Assembly: GCF_024734665.1 (NCBI RefSeq)
Contig: NZ_CP102931.1
Span: 4,648,001 to 4,712,000 of the forward strand
Direction: 5' to 3'
DNA: 64,000 nucleotides
Source of the DNA: Variovorax paradoxus
GTDB lineage: Bacteria > Pseudomonadota > Gammaproteobacteria > Burkholderiales > Burkholderiaceae_C
A program made the translations under genes and the position numbers. The notes under the pieces are model-generated. The model saw nothing but the letters and a program-made list of their open reading frames with translations, did no database searches and was not told the origin of the DNA. This document shows, piece by piece, positions 37,182 to 46,107 of this stretch (positions are counted from its first letter, which is position 1; every line of letters starts with the position of its first letter).

Positions 37182-37577
37182 TCAGCGAGAGGAAGGCGGA
37201 CCGCGCGCGTCGAAGAGCGCGATCCAGCGGGCGACGACCTCGCCCTGCAGATAGGCGAAGGTGGCCGACGGCAGCAGCATCGGCAGCACCACCAGCGGCA
37301 CGCTGGGCACGGCGGAGCCGTGCTCCAGCTGGTCGTACAGCCGGCATTCGGCGTCGGTGTGCTCGCCGAACAGGCTGCCCAGCCCGTGGGCCGCGTGGTC
37401 GTGCGCGCCGCTGCGCGATGCCTGCTGCACCTGCACCGCCGCCTCGGCGTGCGAGAGGCCCGGCACGTGCAGCGAACGGTGCATGACCCCCAGCGTGCCC
37501 GCAATCCACAACGCGAACGCCAGCGCGACGATGAACGCGCGCGACGAACGGGAGGGAGACTGGCGGGCGATGCGCAC
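37182..37577 (-). CDS. Small envelope protein B of the duplicated TonB module
   Basis: A 131-residue protein read from a GTG at 37577, which gives exactly the length of small protein A and starts 14 bases after the msrA stop. An N-terminal hydrophobic helix is followed by a His-containing stretch (GAHDHAAHG), then TDAECRLYDQLEHG with a single Cys, a Pro/Leu/Val-rich hydrophobic segment, and YLQGEVVARWIALFDARGP. The Cys/His content would suit metal binding, but this is not shown. No family was recognised. It is adjacent to receptor B in the same pattern as A to receptor A. Confidence 0.72.
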   Translation of the reverse strand: MRIARQSPSRSSRAFIVALAFALWIAGTLGVMHRSLHVPGLSHAEAAVQVQQASRSGAHDHAAHGLGSLFGEHTDAECRLYDQLEHGSAVPSVPLVVLPMLLPSATFAYLQGEVVARWIALFDARGPPSSR

Positions 37578-37591
37578 GGGGTGGGAGGCGG

Positions 37592-38143
37592 TCAGGCCTT
37601 CAGGCGCGAGGCGAAGGTCTTCTGGAACTTCTCGACCTTCGGGCCCACGACGAACGCGCAGTAGCCCTGGTTCGGGTTGTTCAGGAAGTAGTCCTGGTGG
37701 TAGGCCTCGGCCGTCGAGTAGTTGGCGAGCTTCGCCACTTCGGTGACGACGGGCGAGTGATAGGTCTTGCTGGCCTCGATCTCGCGGATGACCCCTTCGG
37801 CCACCTCTTTCTGGGCGTCGCTGGTGTAGTAGATGCCGCTGCGGTATTGGGTGCCGGCGTCGTTGCCTTGGCGGTTGAGCGTGGTCGGGTCGTGCACGAC
37901 GAAGAAGATTTCGAGGATTTCGCGCAGGCTGATCTGCGCCGGGTCGAATTCGAGCTTCACCACCTCGGCATGGCCGGTTCGGCCGGTGCAGACCTGCTCG
38001 TAGGTCGGATTGACGACCTGGCCGTTGCAATAGCCCGATTCCACGTCCAGCACGCCCTGAACCCGGTCGAACACCGCCTCGGTGCACCAGAAGCAGCCAC
38101 CGCCCAGCACGATGGTTTCGGTAGGCGACGATGAAGTAGGCAT
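37592..38143 (-). CDS. msrA: Peptide methionine sulfoxide reductase MsrA
   Basis: A 183-residue reductase for methionine-S-sulfoxide. The active-site motif GGCFWCTEAVF holds the catalytic Cys17 and neighbouring Cys20, and the expected GHAEVVKLEFDP and HDPTTLNRQGND follow. A resolving-Cys candidate lies near the C-terminus in NQGYCAFVV. There is no signal peptide, so it is cytoplasmic. It heads the leftward train that continues into the TonB modules, 14 bases ahead of small protein B, and is divergent from a TetR gene about 100 bases away. Confidence 0.95.
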   Translation of the reverse strand: MPTSSSPTETIVLGGGCFWCTEAVFDRVQGVLDVESGYCNGQVVNPTYEQVCTGRTGHAEVVKLEFDPAQISLREILEIFFVVHDPTTLNRQGNDAGTQYRSGIYYTSDAQKEVAEGVIREIEASKTYHSPVVTEVAKLANYSTAEAYHQDYFLNNPNQGYCAFVVGPKVEKFQKTFASRLKA

Positions 38144-38219
38144 GGTGCTGCTCCGGCAGGTTGGAAAAAGACGAACCCGATATTGTCGCGGCTTGACGTG
38201 ACGGATGCCGGTCACTACA

Positions 38220-38241
38220 TTACTAACCCGCGAGTCATTAA
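38220..38241. promoter_or_regulatory. Possible TetR operator between msrA and tetR
   Basis: TTACTAAC-ccgcga-GTCATTAA is an imperfect inverted repeat (six of eight arm positions pair) ending five bases before the TetR start codon and 77 bases from msrA. Its position would let the TetR protein control both genes. The symmetry is modest. Confidence 0.35.
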
Positions 38242-38245
38242 CACC

Positions 38246-38968
38246 ATGCCCACGCCCCGCTCCTTCGTCGAAAAGATCTGCCCGGTGCACGCCAAGCGCG
38301 AACGCCGGAAAGAGGCGCGCCCGGGCGAACTGCTGGCCGCCGCGCTCGATCTGTTCGTCGAAAAGGGCTTTGCCGCCACCCGTTCCGAGGAAGTGGCGGC
38401 GCGCGCCGGCGTCTCCAAGGGCACCCTCTTTCTTTACTTTCCGAGCAAGGAAGAGCTGTTCAAGGCCGTGGTCATGGAAAACCTCGGCGGCCGTTTCACG
38501 GAGTGGAATGCCGAGTTCGAGGCCTTCGAAGGCACCACGGCCGAGATGCTGCGCTACTGCATGAGCGTGTGGTGGGAGCGCGTCGGCAAGACCCAGGCCT
38601 CGGGCCTGACCAAGCTCATGATGAGCGAGGGCGCCAACTTTCCCGAACTGGCGGAGTTCTACCGCCGCGAGGTGGTCCGGCCCGGCCACGAGCTGCTGCG
38701 GCGCATTTTCAAGCGCGGCATCGACAGCGGCGAGTTCGCGCCGATGGACATCGACCACGCGATCTATTCGGTGGTGGCGCCCATGGTCTTCCTCATGCTC
38801 TGGAAGCATTCAGCCATGGTCTGCGTCGACGGCGCATCGGCGCTCGACCCCGAAAAGTACGTCGCCGTGCAGGCCGACGTGGTGATCAACGGGCTCAGCG
38901 CGCACCCCGGAAGGCCGAGCGTGCCGCCGGTGTCACCGCCGGCACCTAAAATTGAAGGTTTGTCCTGA
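38246..38968 (+). CDS. TetR/AcrR-family transcriptional regulator
   Basis: A 240-residue regulator. A basic N-terminus (AKRERRKEARPG) precedes the TetR helix-turn-helix at about residues 28-75, with EVAARAGVSKGTLFLYFPSKEEL. The C-terminal ligand domain includes a CMSVWWERVGKTQ segment; a Pro-rich tail closes the protein. It is divergent from the msrA-TonB train and may regulate it, or the downstream pcm-rhodanese-TolC genes, since TetR proteins often control TolC-linked efflux. It is followed by pcm after 21 bases. Confidence 0.9.
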   Translation: MPTPRSFVEKICPVHAKRERRKEARPGELLAAALDLFVEKGFAATRSEEVAARAGVSKGTLFLYFPSKEELFKAVVMENLGGRFTEWNAEFEAFEGTTAEMLRYCMSVWWERVGKTQASGLTKLMMSEGANFPELAEFYRREVVRPGHELLRRIFKRGIDSGEFAPMDIDHAIYSVVAPMVFLMLWKHSAMVCVDGASALDPEKYVAVQADVVINGLSAHPGRPSVPPVSPPAPKIEGLS

Positions 38969-38989
38969 GCCCACTAGGAAAACCACGCC

Positions 38990-39667
38990 ATGAACCCCAC
39001 CCCCACCCTCGAGCGCTTGCGCTTCAACATGATCGAACAGCAGATCCGCCCCTGGGATGTGCTGGAAACGGACATCCTCGAACTGCTGGCCGAAATCCAC
39101 CGCGAAGACTACGTGCCGGAAGAACACCGCACGCTGTCCTTCTTCGACATGGAGCTGCCCCTGCTCGACGGCTCCGTGCCCGGCGAATTCATGCTGTCGC
39201 CCAAGGTCGAGGCCCGCACGCTGCAAGACCTGCACATCCAGAAGCACGAATCGGTGCTCGAAATCGGCACCGGCTCCGGCTTCATGGCCGCCCTGCTGGG
39301 TGCCCGCGCCGCCCAGGTGCTGTCGCTTGAAATCAACCCCGTGCTGGCCGCCCGCGCCGCCGAGACGCTGCGCCGCAACGGCGTGACCAACGTCGAAGTG
39401 CGCAATGCCGACGGCGCCGTGCCCCTGGCCAGCGGCCCGAGCTTCGACGTGATCGTGCTCAGCGGCTCGGTCGCCCGCATTCCGCAGAACCTGCTGGGTT
39501 CGCTCAAGGTCGGCGGCCGCCTCTCGGCCATCGTGGGCGAAGAGCCGATGATGCGCGCCCACTTCGTCACCCGCTCGAGCGAAAGCAAGTGGGACACCAT
39601 CCAGCCCTGGGACATCGTGGCCCCGCGCCTGCTGAACTTCCCCGAGCCCTCGCGCTTCTCGTTCTGA
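38990..39667 (+). CDS. Protein-L-isoaspartate O-methyltransferase family protein
   Basis: A 225-residue SAM-dependent methyltransferase. The N-terminus (ERLRFNMIEQQIRPWDV) and motif I VLEIGTGSGFMAALLG are those of the Pcm family, though the protein lacks the canonical Thr/Ser-rich substrate loop of E. coli Pcm. That is common for Pcm-like genes preceding TolC in betaproteobacteria. It could repair isoaspartyl residues or have another methylation role. It is followed closely by the rhodanese gene. Confidence 0.85.
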   Translation: MNPTPTLERLRFNMIEQQIRPWDVLETDILELLAEIHREDYVPEEHRTLSFFDMELPLLDGSVPGEFMLSPKVEARTLQDLHIQKHESVLEIGTGSGFMAALLGARAAQVLSLEINPVLAARAAETLRRNGVTNVEVRNADGAVPLASGPSFDVIVLSGSVARIPQNLLGSLKVGGRLSAIVGEEPMMRAHFVTRSSESKWDTIQPWDIVAPRLLNFPEPSRFSF

Positions 39668-39683
39668 GCCGGCGGTTGACCGA

Positions 39684-40028
39684 ATGATCGACCAAGTCCG
39701 CCCCGCCGACCTTGCCGCCTGGTTCGCCCAGAACGCCGACGCCACCCCCGTGCTGCTCGACGTGCGCGAACCCTGGGAGCTGCAGACGGCGAGCGTCGCG
39801 CCCCAGGGCTTCACCCTGGTGGCGATTCCGATGAACGAGATTCCCGGGCGGCTGGCCGAGCTGAGCAACGGCCAGTCCGAACTTCGAATCGCATGCCTGT
39901 GCCATCACGGCGCGCGCAGCCAGCGCGTGGCCGCCTTTTTGAACCAGAACGGCTTTGACCAGCTCGCCAACGTGGCGGGCGGCATCGACGCCTGGTCTTC
40001 GCACGACCCCTCGGTCCCGCGCTACTGA
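39684..40028 (+). CDS. Rhodanese-like sulfurtransferase
   Basis: A 114-residue single rhodanese domain. The N-terminal VLLDVREPWE is the family start, and the active loop is CHHGARSQ with catalytic Cys73. It carries persulfide sulfur. The small-loop form fits GlpE-like sulfurtransferases. It lies 16 bases after the pcm-like gene and 21 before TolC, an arrangement I recall from other Comamonadaceae. Confidence 0.9.
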   Translation: MIDQVRPADLAAWFAQNADATPVLLDVREPWELQTASVAPQGFTLVAIPMNEIPGRLAELSNGQSELRIACLCHHGARSQRVAAFLNQNGFDQLANVAGGIDAWSSHDPSVPRY

Positions 40029-40049
40029 TTCTTTCTTCAAGGACGTTCA

Positions 40050-41603
40050 ATGCCTTCCAGGCCCCGGCTTTCGCCTCTTTCCGCAGCGCTCGCAATCACC
40101 TTCGCAGCCCTGCTCGCATCGCCGGCCCTGACCCAGGCCCAGACACTGAACGAACTCTATGACGCCGCCCGCGGCTACGACGCCACCTACCAGGGCGCAC
40201 GGGCCCAGTACGAGGCCAACGTCGCGCGCGCCGCGCAGGCCAAGGCCGGCATCCTGCCCGCCGTGGGGCTCACGGCCGGCGTGACGCGCAGCGACCTCGA
40301 CATCGACACCCTCACGGGCACCGGCCGCGGCACCACCACGCCGCGCGACTTCAACACGCAGAACGTCGGCATCAACGCCACGCAGCCGCTGTACCGGCCC
40401 GCCAACTGGGCCACGTACGAGCAGGGCAAGCGCCAGGCCGACATCGCGCAGGCGGTGCTCACCATTGCCGAACAAGACCTGATCGTGCGCGTGAGCCAGG
40501 CGTACTTCGACGTGCTCGCAAGCCAGGACAGCCTGGCGCTGGTGCGCGCGCAAAAGGTTGCCGTGGCCGAGCAGTTGGCGTCGGCCAAGCGCAACTTCGA
40601 GGTCGGCACCTCCACCATCACCGACTCGCGCGAGGCACAGGCCCGCTACGACCTGGTGATCGCGCAAGAGATCGCGGCCGAGAACGACCTGCAGGTGAAG
40701 AAGATCGTGCTCGACCAGCTGGTCGGCCGCCCTGGCAGCGTGCCGGTGCCGCTGCGGGTGCCGGTGGTGCTGCCCGCCGCCGTGCCCGCGGACATCAACG
40801 CCTGGGTTACGCAGGCCGACGAGGTGCATCCCTCGATCCAGCAGGCCCGATTGGGCCTGGACGTGGCCGGGCTCGAAGTGGACAAGGCCAAGGCCGGCCA
40901 CAAGCCCACGCTCGACGCCAACCTGGGCTACAACGTCACGCGCAACCCGACGGGCACCAGCACCAGCACCGTGGGCACGCGCGTCAACGCAACCACGGTC
41001 GGCGTGACCTTCAACCTGCCGCTGTTCGCCGGCTTCGCCACCGAAAACCGCATCAAGGAAACGCTGGCGCTCGAAGACCAGTCGCGCAGCGTGCTCGACG
41101 GCACCCGCCGCAGCGTGGCGCAGGCCACCCGCGCGGCCTACCTCGGGCTCGTCTCCGGCGCTGGACAGGTGAAGGCGCTGGAAGCGGCCGAGGCATCGAG
41201 CCAGAGCGCGCTCGACGCCAACCGGCTCGGCTACCAGGTGGGCGTGCGCATCAACATCGACGTGCTGAACTCGCAGAGCCAGCTCTACCAGACCAAACGC
41301 GACCTGGCGCAGGCGCGCTACAACGTGCTGCTGGGCAACCTGAAGCTGCGCCAGGCCAACGGCACGCTGACAACCGACGACATGAATGCGATCAACGCGA
41401 CGCTGGCAAGCAATGGCAGCGTGCCTGCCGTGCCTTCGGCCACTGGGCCTGATCGCAGCACCACGGTGCCGCCTGCGACAACCGTGACGCCGCCGAGCAT
41501 TCCGGTGATCCCGCCGGTGCCGGTGCAGCCGTTCAATCCGCCGGCGCCGACGATGCCGACAGCGCCCGTGCCGCCGGTAATCCTGAACCCGCCGGTGCGC
41601 TGA
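40050..41603 (+). CDS. tolC: TolC-family outer membrane channel
   Basis: A 517-residue outer-membrane efflux protein. A signal peptide spans 1-30 (ending TQAQ). The two repeated halves each carry the long coiled-coil helices and beta-strand pairs of TolC (LNELYDAARGYDATYQGARA, and a second repeat starting near VTQADEVHPSIQQARLG). The C-terminal 60 residues are a Pro/Val/Ala-rich tail not needed for the barrel. It forms the exit duct for type I secretion and RND or MFS efflux. No inner-membrane pump gene is adjacent. Confidence 0.93.
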   Translation: MPSRPRLSPLSAALAITFAALLASPALTQAQTLNELYDAARGYDATYQGARAQYEANVARAAQAKAGILPAVGLTAGVTRSDLDIDTLTGTGRGTTTPRDFNTQNVGINATQPLYRPANWATYEQGKRQADIAQAVLTIAEQDLIVRVSQAYFDVLASQDSLALVRAQKVAVAEQLASAKRNFEVGTSTITDSREAQARYDLVIAQEIAAENDLQVKKIVLDQLVGRPGSVPVPLRVPVVLPAAVPADINAWVTQADEVHPSIQQARLGLDVAGLEVDKAKAGHKPTLDANLGYNVTRNPTGTSTSTVGTRVNATTVGVTFNLPLFAGFATENRIKETLALEDQSRSVLDGTRRSVAQATRAAYLGLVSGAGQVKALEAAEASSQSALDANRLGYQVGVRINIDVLNSQSQLYQTKRDLAQARYNVLLGNLKLRQANGTLTTDDMNAINATLASNGSVPAVPSATGPDRSTTVPPATTVTPPSIPVIPPVPVQPFNPPAPTMPTAPVPPVILNPPVR

Positions 41604-41616
41604 GCGCGCGCCGCAG

Positions 41617-42999
41617 TCAGTCCAGCGTGGGCTCGGCCCGCGTTGGTTCTTCGTCCAGCGGCTCCCCCGCCGCCGTCACCGGTTCCGCCGCCTGTGCAAT
41701 CGCCAGCACAGCGGCCGCGGTGCGCTCGGCAGCTCCGCGGTTCGATGAAGAGAACGCCAGCGCGGCCTGCGCCATCGTGGCGCGGCGCTCGGGGTTCTCG
41801 ACCAGCTTCAGCGCGGCCGTCACGGCCTGCTCCATGCCCTCGACCCGCAGCGACGCACCGGCTGCCAGCGACAACTGCGCCGCCTCGGCGAAGTTGAAGG
41901 TTGACGGGCCCATGATCACCGGGCAACCGCAGGCCGCCGGCTCGATCAGGTTCTGCCCGCCCAGCGGCTCGAAGCTGCCGCCGAGCAGCGCCACGTCGGC
42001 GAGGCCGTAGTACAGCGCCATTTCGCCCAGCGAATCGCCGAGCCAGATCTCTGCATCTGACGGCTGGCCCGCCGCGCTCCGGCGCGCGACGGCAAAGCCC
42101 TCGGCCTCGATCAGCGCCGCCACTTCGTCGAAGCGTTGTGGATGACGCGGCACGATCATCCATTGCACGTCGTGCACGCGCTTGGCAATCGAGCGGATCG
42201 CGCCCTGCTCGGGCGGCACGGGCGAGGTTGCGCCGAAGCGCTTGAGCACTTCGAGCAGCAGCCGCTCTTCGCCGTCGCGCGAGCTTGCGAGCACGACCAT
42301 CGGCTTGGGCAGGCGCTCGCGCAGCGACACGGCCGCGTTCAGCTGGCGCGCATCGGGCGTGGCGTCGAATTTGAGGTTGCCGTAGATGCCGGCCACCTTG
42401 GCGCCGAGCGACACCAGGCGGTGCGCATCGGCCTCGGTCTGCGCCCACACGGCCGTCAGGGCCGAGTACGCGGGCCGCGCCAGCCATGCAAGCCGTTCGG
42501 CCGAGGCCAGCGATTTCTCGTTGAGCCGCGCGTTGGCCAGCACCAGCGGAATATGGCGCTCGGCGCAGGCAGCGGCCATCTCGGGCCAGACCTCGGTTTC
42601 CATCAGCACGCCGATGCGGGGCTGGAACTTGTCAAGAAAACGCGCCACCGCACCCGGCGTGTCCCACGGCTGCCAGACCTGCGTGTCGCCGGGTTCGAGC
42701 AGCTTGGCGCCTTCTTCGCGGCCGGTGGCTGTGCCGTGCGTGAGCAGGATCGGAATGCCCGGGTACTGCCGCCGCAGCTCGGCAATCAGGATGGCGGCCG
42801 CGCGCGTCTCGCCGAGCGAAACCGCATGCACCCAGCACTGGGCCTGGCCGGTGGTGGCTTCGTCGTAGTGGCCGAAGCGCTCTTCCACGGCCACGCCATA
42901 GCCCGGCTCGGCCTCGGCGCGGCGCCGCAGCTTGCGGCGCACTAGCGGTTGCACGACGGTGGTGAAGACGCCGTAGAGGCGAAGCAGCAGGGAACGCAC
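41617..42999 (-). CDS. waaA: 3-deoxy-D-manno-octulosonic acid transferase
   Basis: A 460-residue inner-membrane glycosyltransferase that adds Kdo to lipid A. The N-terminal helix (LLLRLYGVFTTVVQPLV) anchors it, the acceptor-side GETRAAAILIAELRR follows, and VWPEMAAACAERHIPLVLANARLNEKS is typical. The C-terminal half has the CMP-Kdo-binding PLGGQNLIEPAACGCPVI region. The C-terminus extends about 30 residues beyond E. coli WaaA with a low-complexity acidic tail. It is convergent with tolC and follows the mutase gene by nine bases. Confidence 0.94.
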   Translation of the reverse strand: MRSLLLRLYGVFTTVVQPLVRRKLRRRAEAEPGYGVAVEERFGHYDEATTGQAQCWVHAVSLGETRAAAILIAELRRQYPGIPILLTHGTATGREEGAKLLEPGDTQVWQPWDTPGAVARFLDKFQPRIGVLMETEVWPEMAAACAERHIPLVLANARLNEKSLASAERLAWLARPAYSALTAVWAQTEADAHRLVSLGAKVAGIYGNLKFDATPDARQLNAAVSLRERLPKPMVVLASSRDGEERLLLEVLKRFGATSPVPPEQGAIRSIAKRVHDVQWMIVPRHPQRFDEVAALIEAEGFAVARRSAAGQPSDAEIWLGDSLGEMALYYGLADVALLGGSFEPLGGQNLIEPAACGCPVIMGPSTFNFAEAAQLSLAAGASLRVEGMEQAVTAALKLVENPERRATMAQAALAFSSSNRGAAERTAAAVLAIAQAAEPVTAAGEPLDEEPTRAEPTLD

Positions 43000-43008
43000 G
43001 GGCTCAGT

Positions 43009-44391
43009 TCAATGAGAGGCTTCAGCCAGTTTGGCGTCGGGCTTGACGGTTCTCAACAAAGCCAGCATCTCGGCTTCGATGCGCTTCAATGCGGCATCGG
43101 TCTGGCCTTCGAAGCGCAGCACCAGCACGGGGGTGGTGTTCGATGCACGGATCAGGCCGAAGCCATCGGGCCAGTCGACGCGCAAGCCGTCGATGGTCGA
43201 GACCTTGGCGGGCGCCGCGAAGCTCGCGCCCTTCACGAGCTTGTCGACCACCACGTGCGGCTCGCCTTCGGCGCAGGCCACGTTCAGTTCGGGCGTCGAG
43301 AAGCTGGTGGGCAGTGCGTTGAGCACGTCGCTCGCGTTCGGGCTCTTGCTCAATATTTCGAGCAGCCGGCAGCCCGCATAGGTGCCGTCGTCGAAGCCGA
43401 ACCAGCGCTCCTTGAAGAAGATGTGGCCGCTCATCTCGCCGCCCAGCGGCGAATCGATTTCCTTCATCTTCGCCTTGATCAGCGAATGGCCGGTCTTGAA
43501 GATCATCGGCACGCCGCCCGCTGCCTCGATGGCCGGTGCCAGGCGCTGCGAGCATTTCACGTCGTAGATGATGGTGCCGCCGGGCACGCGCGACAGCACG
43601 TCCTGTGCAAAGAGTTGCATCTGGCGGTCGGGGAAGATGTTCTGGCCGTCCTTGGTGACGATGCCCAGGCGGTCGCCGTCGCCGTCAAAGGCCAGGCCCA
43701 GTTCGGCGTCGCCCGTGGCGAGTGCGGCCATCAGGTCCTTGAGGTTCTCGGGCTTGCTGGGGTCAGGGTGATGGTTGGGGAAGTCGCCGTCGACTTCGCT
43801 GAACAGCTCGGTCACTTCGCAGCCGATGGCGCGGAAGATGGCAGGGGCCGATGCACCCGCAATGCCGTTGCCCGAATCGATCACGATCTTCATCGGCCGT
43901 GCCAGCTTGATGTCGCCGGCAATGCGCTTGACGTAGGCATCGGTCACGTCGACCTTGCGCACGCTGCCGCCCGGGGCAAGCTGGGCGGTGCCCGCTTCCA
44001 TGGTCTTGCGCAGGCCCTGGATCTCGTCGCCGTAGATCGCGCGGCCGGCCAGCACCATCTTGAAGCCGTTGTAGTCCTTGGGGTTGTGGCTGCCGGTGAC
44101 CTGGATGCCGCTCTTGCACAGCGTGTGGGCCGCGAAGTACAGCATTGGCGTGGTGACGGCGCCCACGTCGATCACTTCGACGCCGGTGGCCACCAGGCCC
44201 TTGATCAGCGCCTCTGCCAGCGCGGGGCCCGACAGGCGGCCATCGCGCCCCACAGCCACCGACTTCTCACCGGCGGCGCGGGCTGCGCTGCCGAAGGCCC
44301 TGCCGAGCGCTTCCGCCACCTCCGTATCGAGAGTGACGGGCACGACGCCGCGAATGTCATAGGCCTTGAAGATCGACGCGCTGAGCTGCAT
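43009..44391 (-). CDS. Phosphomannomutase/phosphoglucomutase
   Basis: A 460-residue enzyme of the alpha-D-phosphohexomutase family, similar to Pseudomonas AlgC. The phosphoserine is Ser101 in TGSHNPKDYN, the Mg site is DGDGD at 236-240, the sugar-recognition loop is GGEMSGHIFF, and the phosphate loop is RASNTTPVL near the C-terminus. It interconverts mannose or glucose 6- and 1-phosphates for LPS and polysaccharide precursors, in keeping with waaA downstream. The frame is open far upstream, but ATG 44391 fits the family N-terminus (FKAYDIRG). Confidence 0.94.
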   Translation of the reverse strand: MQLSASIFKAYDIRGVVPVTLDTEVAEALGRAFGSAARAAGEKSVAVGRDGRLSGPALAEALIKGLVATGVEVIDVGAVTTPMLYFAAHTLCKSGIQVTGSHNPKDYNGFKMVLAGRAIYGDEIQGLRKTMEAGTAQLAPGGSVRKVDVTDAYVKRIAGDIKLARPMKIVIDSGNGIAGASAPAIFRAIGCEVTELFSEVDGDFPNHHPDPSKPENLKDLMAALATGDAELGLAFDGDGDRLGIVTKDGQNIFPDRQMQLFAQDVLSRVPGGTIIYDVKCSQRLAPAIEAAGGVPMIFKTGHSLIKAKMKEIDSPLGGEMSGHIFFKERWFGFDDGTYAGCRLLEILSKSPNASDVLNALPTSFSTPELNVACAEGEPHVVVDKLVKGASFAAPAKVSTIDGLRVDWPDGFGLIRASNTTPVLVLRFEGQTDAALKRIEAEMLALLRTVKPDAKLAEASH

Positions 44392-44502
44392 GAAAGGCGT
44401 TTCCCTGTTGGTTTTGTAAACGGGGCATTGTAGGCAAGGCTCCAGATGCCCACATGTCCGAAAACGGCCAGTTGAAACGAGTCGAAACCGTATCATTTCC
44501 CC

Positions 44503-46101
44503 ATGCCTACCAGCCACACCCCCACCGAAGCGCTCGAGAGCGACGCCTGCTACCTGGCGATGAAGACGCATGATGCGCGCTTCGACGGGTCGTTCTTCAC
44601 CGCCGTGACCTCCACCGGCATCTATTGCCGCCCGGTCTGCCGCGTCAAGCTGCCGCGGCGCGAGAACTGCCGGTTCTTCCGCCACGCCGCACAGGCCGAG
44701 GCCGCGGGCTTTCGCCCCTGCCTGCGCTGCCGGCCCGAGCTGGCGCCGCGTGCAGCCAGCTGGTCGACCGAAGACGCCTCGCGCATCCTCGCGCTGCAGG
44801 CGGCACGGCTGATCGACGAGCCCGATGCCTGGTCGGAAGACGGCCCGGGCGCGGCACAGATCGCGGCGCGGCTCGGCGTGAGCGATCGCCACCTGCGGCG
44901 CATCTTCGAGGTGCAGTTCGGCGTCTCGCCCCTTCAATATCTGCAGACGCGCCGCCTGCTGGCCGCCAAACAGCTCATCGCCGACACCCGCCTGCCGATG
45001 ACGCAGGTGGCACTGGCCAGCGGCTTCGCCAGCGTGCGGCGGTTCAATGCGGCCTTTCTGGAGCACTATGGCCTGAACCCCAGCGCCCTGCGGCGCGCCG
45101 GTGGCGCCACCGCCGAAGGTGGCGAAGGCAAGGCCATCGAGGTGCGGCTGGGTTTTCGCCCGCCCTACGACGCCAACGCGATGCTGGGCTTCTTCGCGCG
45201 CCGTGCACTGCGCGGCGTCGAAGTCGTATCCACGGCGGACGGCAAGGAGCCCGCCAAGGGCAGCACGCCCACGTATGTAAAGCTGACACGCACGCTGCGC
45301 GTCCAGCAAGGAGGGCAGGCGCATGCGGGCTGGCTGCAACTGCGCTTCGACCTCGAACGCGAGCAACTGCTGCTGTCGGTCAGCGATTCGCTTGCCGCGG
45401 TGCTGCCCATCGTCATCAGCCGCGCTCGCGCCCTGTTCGACCTCGATGCCGAGCCGATGGCCATCAATGCGGCGCTGCATGCGGCCTTTCCGCATGGCGA
45501 CGGGCTGCGCGTGCCGGGCACGGTCGACGGCTTCGAACTGGCGGTGCGCGCGGTGCTGGGCCAGCAGATCACGGTGGCCGCGGCGCGCACGCTGGGCTCG
45601 CGGCTTGTCGAGGCCTTCGGCGAACCGCTGGCTACACCCATCGACGGGCTGAACCGGCTGTTCCCCACGCCCGCGGCCATTGCCGCTGCGAGCGGCGATG
45701 CACTGGGGCAACTCGGCATCGTGCGGCAGCGGCAGACGGCCCTGCACGCCATCGCGCGCGAAGTCGCGTCCGGCAAGCTGGCGCTGCATGCAGGGGCCGA
45801 CGTGCCTTCGACCATCGCGGCGCTGCAGGAGCTGCCCGGCATCGGCGCCTGGACCGCGCAGTACATCGCGATGCGCGCGCTGCGTTGGCCCGATGCCTTC
45901 CCGGCCGGCGACGTGGCACTGCAAAAGGCGCTGGGCGTAACCACAGCGCGCGCTGCCAGCGAGGCCTCGCAAGCCTGGCGGCCATGGCGCAGCTATGCGG
46001 TGCTGCGGGCCTGGCATGCACCCTCTTCCACTCCTGCGACCGCCACCGAAACGGCGGCCGCGGAATTCCCTCTCATCACTACGGCAGGCCTCACCGCCTG
46101 A
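44503..46101 (+). CDS. Ada-N/AraC/AlkA fusion: methylation-sensing DNA glycosylase
   Basis: A 532-residue three-part protein. Residues 10-80 are the Ada zinc domain with Cys42, Cys46, Cys73 and Cys76, which accepts methyl groups from phosphotriesters. Residues about 95-195 are an AraC-type double helix-turn-helix (DRHLRRIFEVQFGVSPLQYL). The rest is AlkA: an N-terminal AlkA fold, then HhH-GPD glycosylase with ELPGIGAWTAQYIAMR and the catalytic Asp in FPAGDVALQK. It should both excise 3-methyladenine-type lesions and activate its own regulon. The ogt gene follows within seven bases. Confidence 0.94.
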   Translation: MPTSHTPTEALESDACYLAMKTHDARFDGSFFTAVTSTGIYCRPVCRVKLPRRENCRFFRHAAQAEAAGFRPCLRCRPELAPRAASWSTEDASRILALQAARLIDEPDAWSEDGPGAAQIAARLGVSDRHLRRIFEVQFGVSPLQYLQTRRLLAAKQLIADTRLPMTQVALASGFASVRRFNAAFLEHYGLNPSALRRAGGATAEGGEGKAIEVRLGFRPPYDANAMLGFFARRALRGVEVVSTADGKEPAKGSTPTYVKLTRTLRVQQGGQAHAGWLQLRFDLEREQLLLSVSDSLAAVLPIVISRARALFDLDAEPMAINAALHAAFPHGDGLRVPGTVDGFELAVRAVLGQQITVAAARTLGSRLVEAFGEPLATPIDGLNRLFPTPAAIAAASGDALGQLGIVRQRQTALHAIAREVASGKLALHAGADVPSTIAALQELPGIGAWTAQYIAMRALRWPDAFPAGDVALQKALGVTTARAASEASQAWRPWRSYAVLRAWHAPSSTPATATETAAAEFPLITTAGLTA

Positions 46102-46107
46102 AATGTC

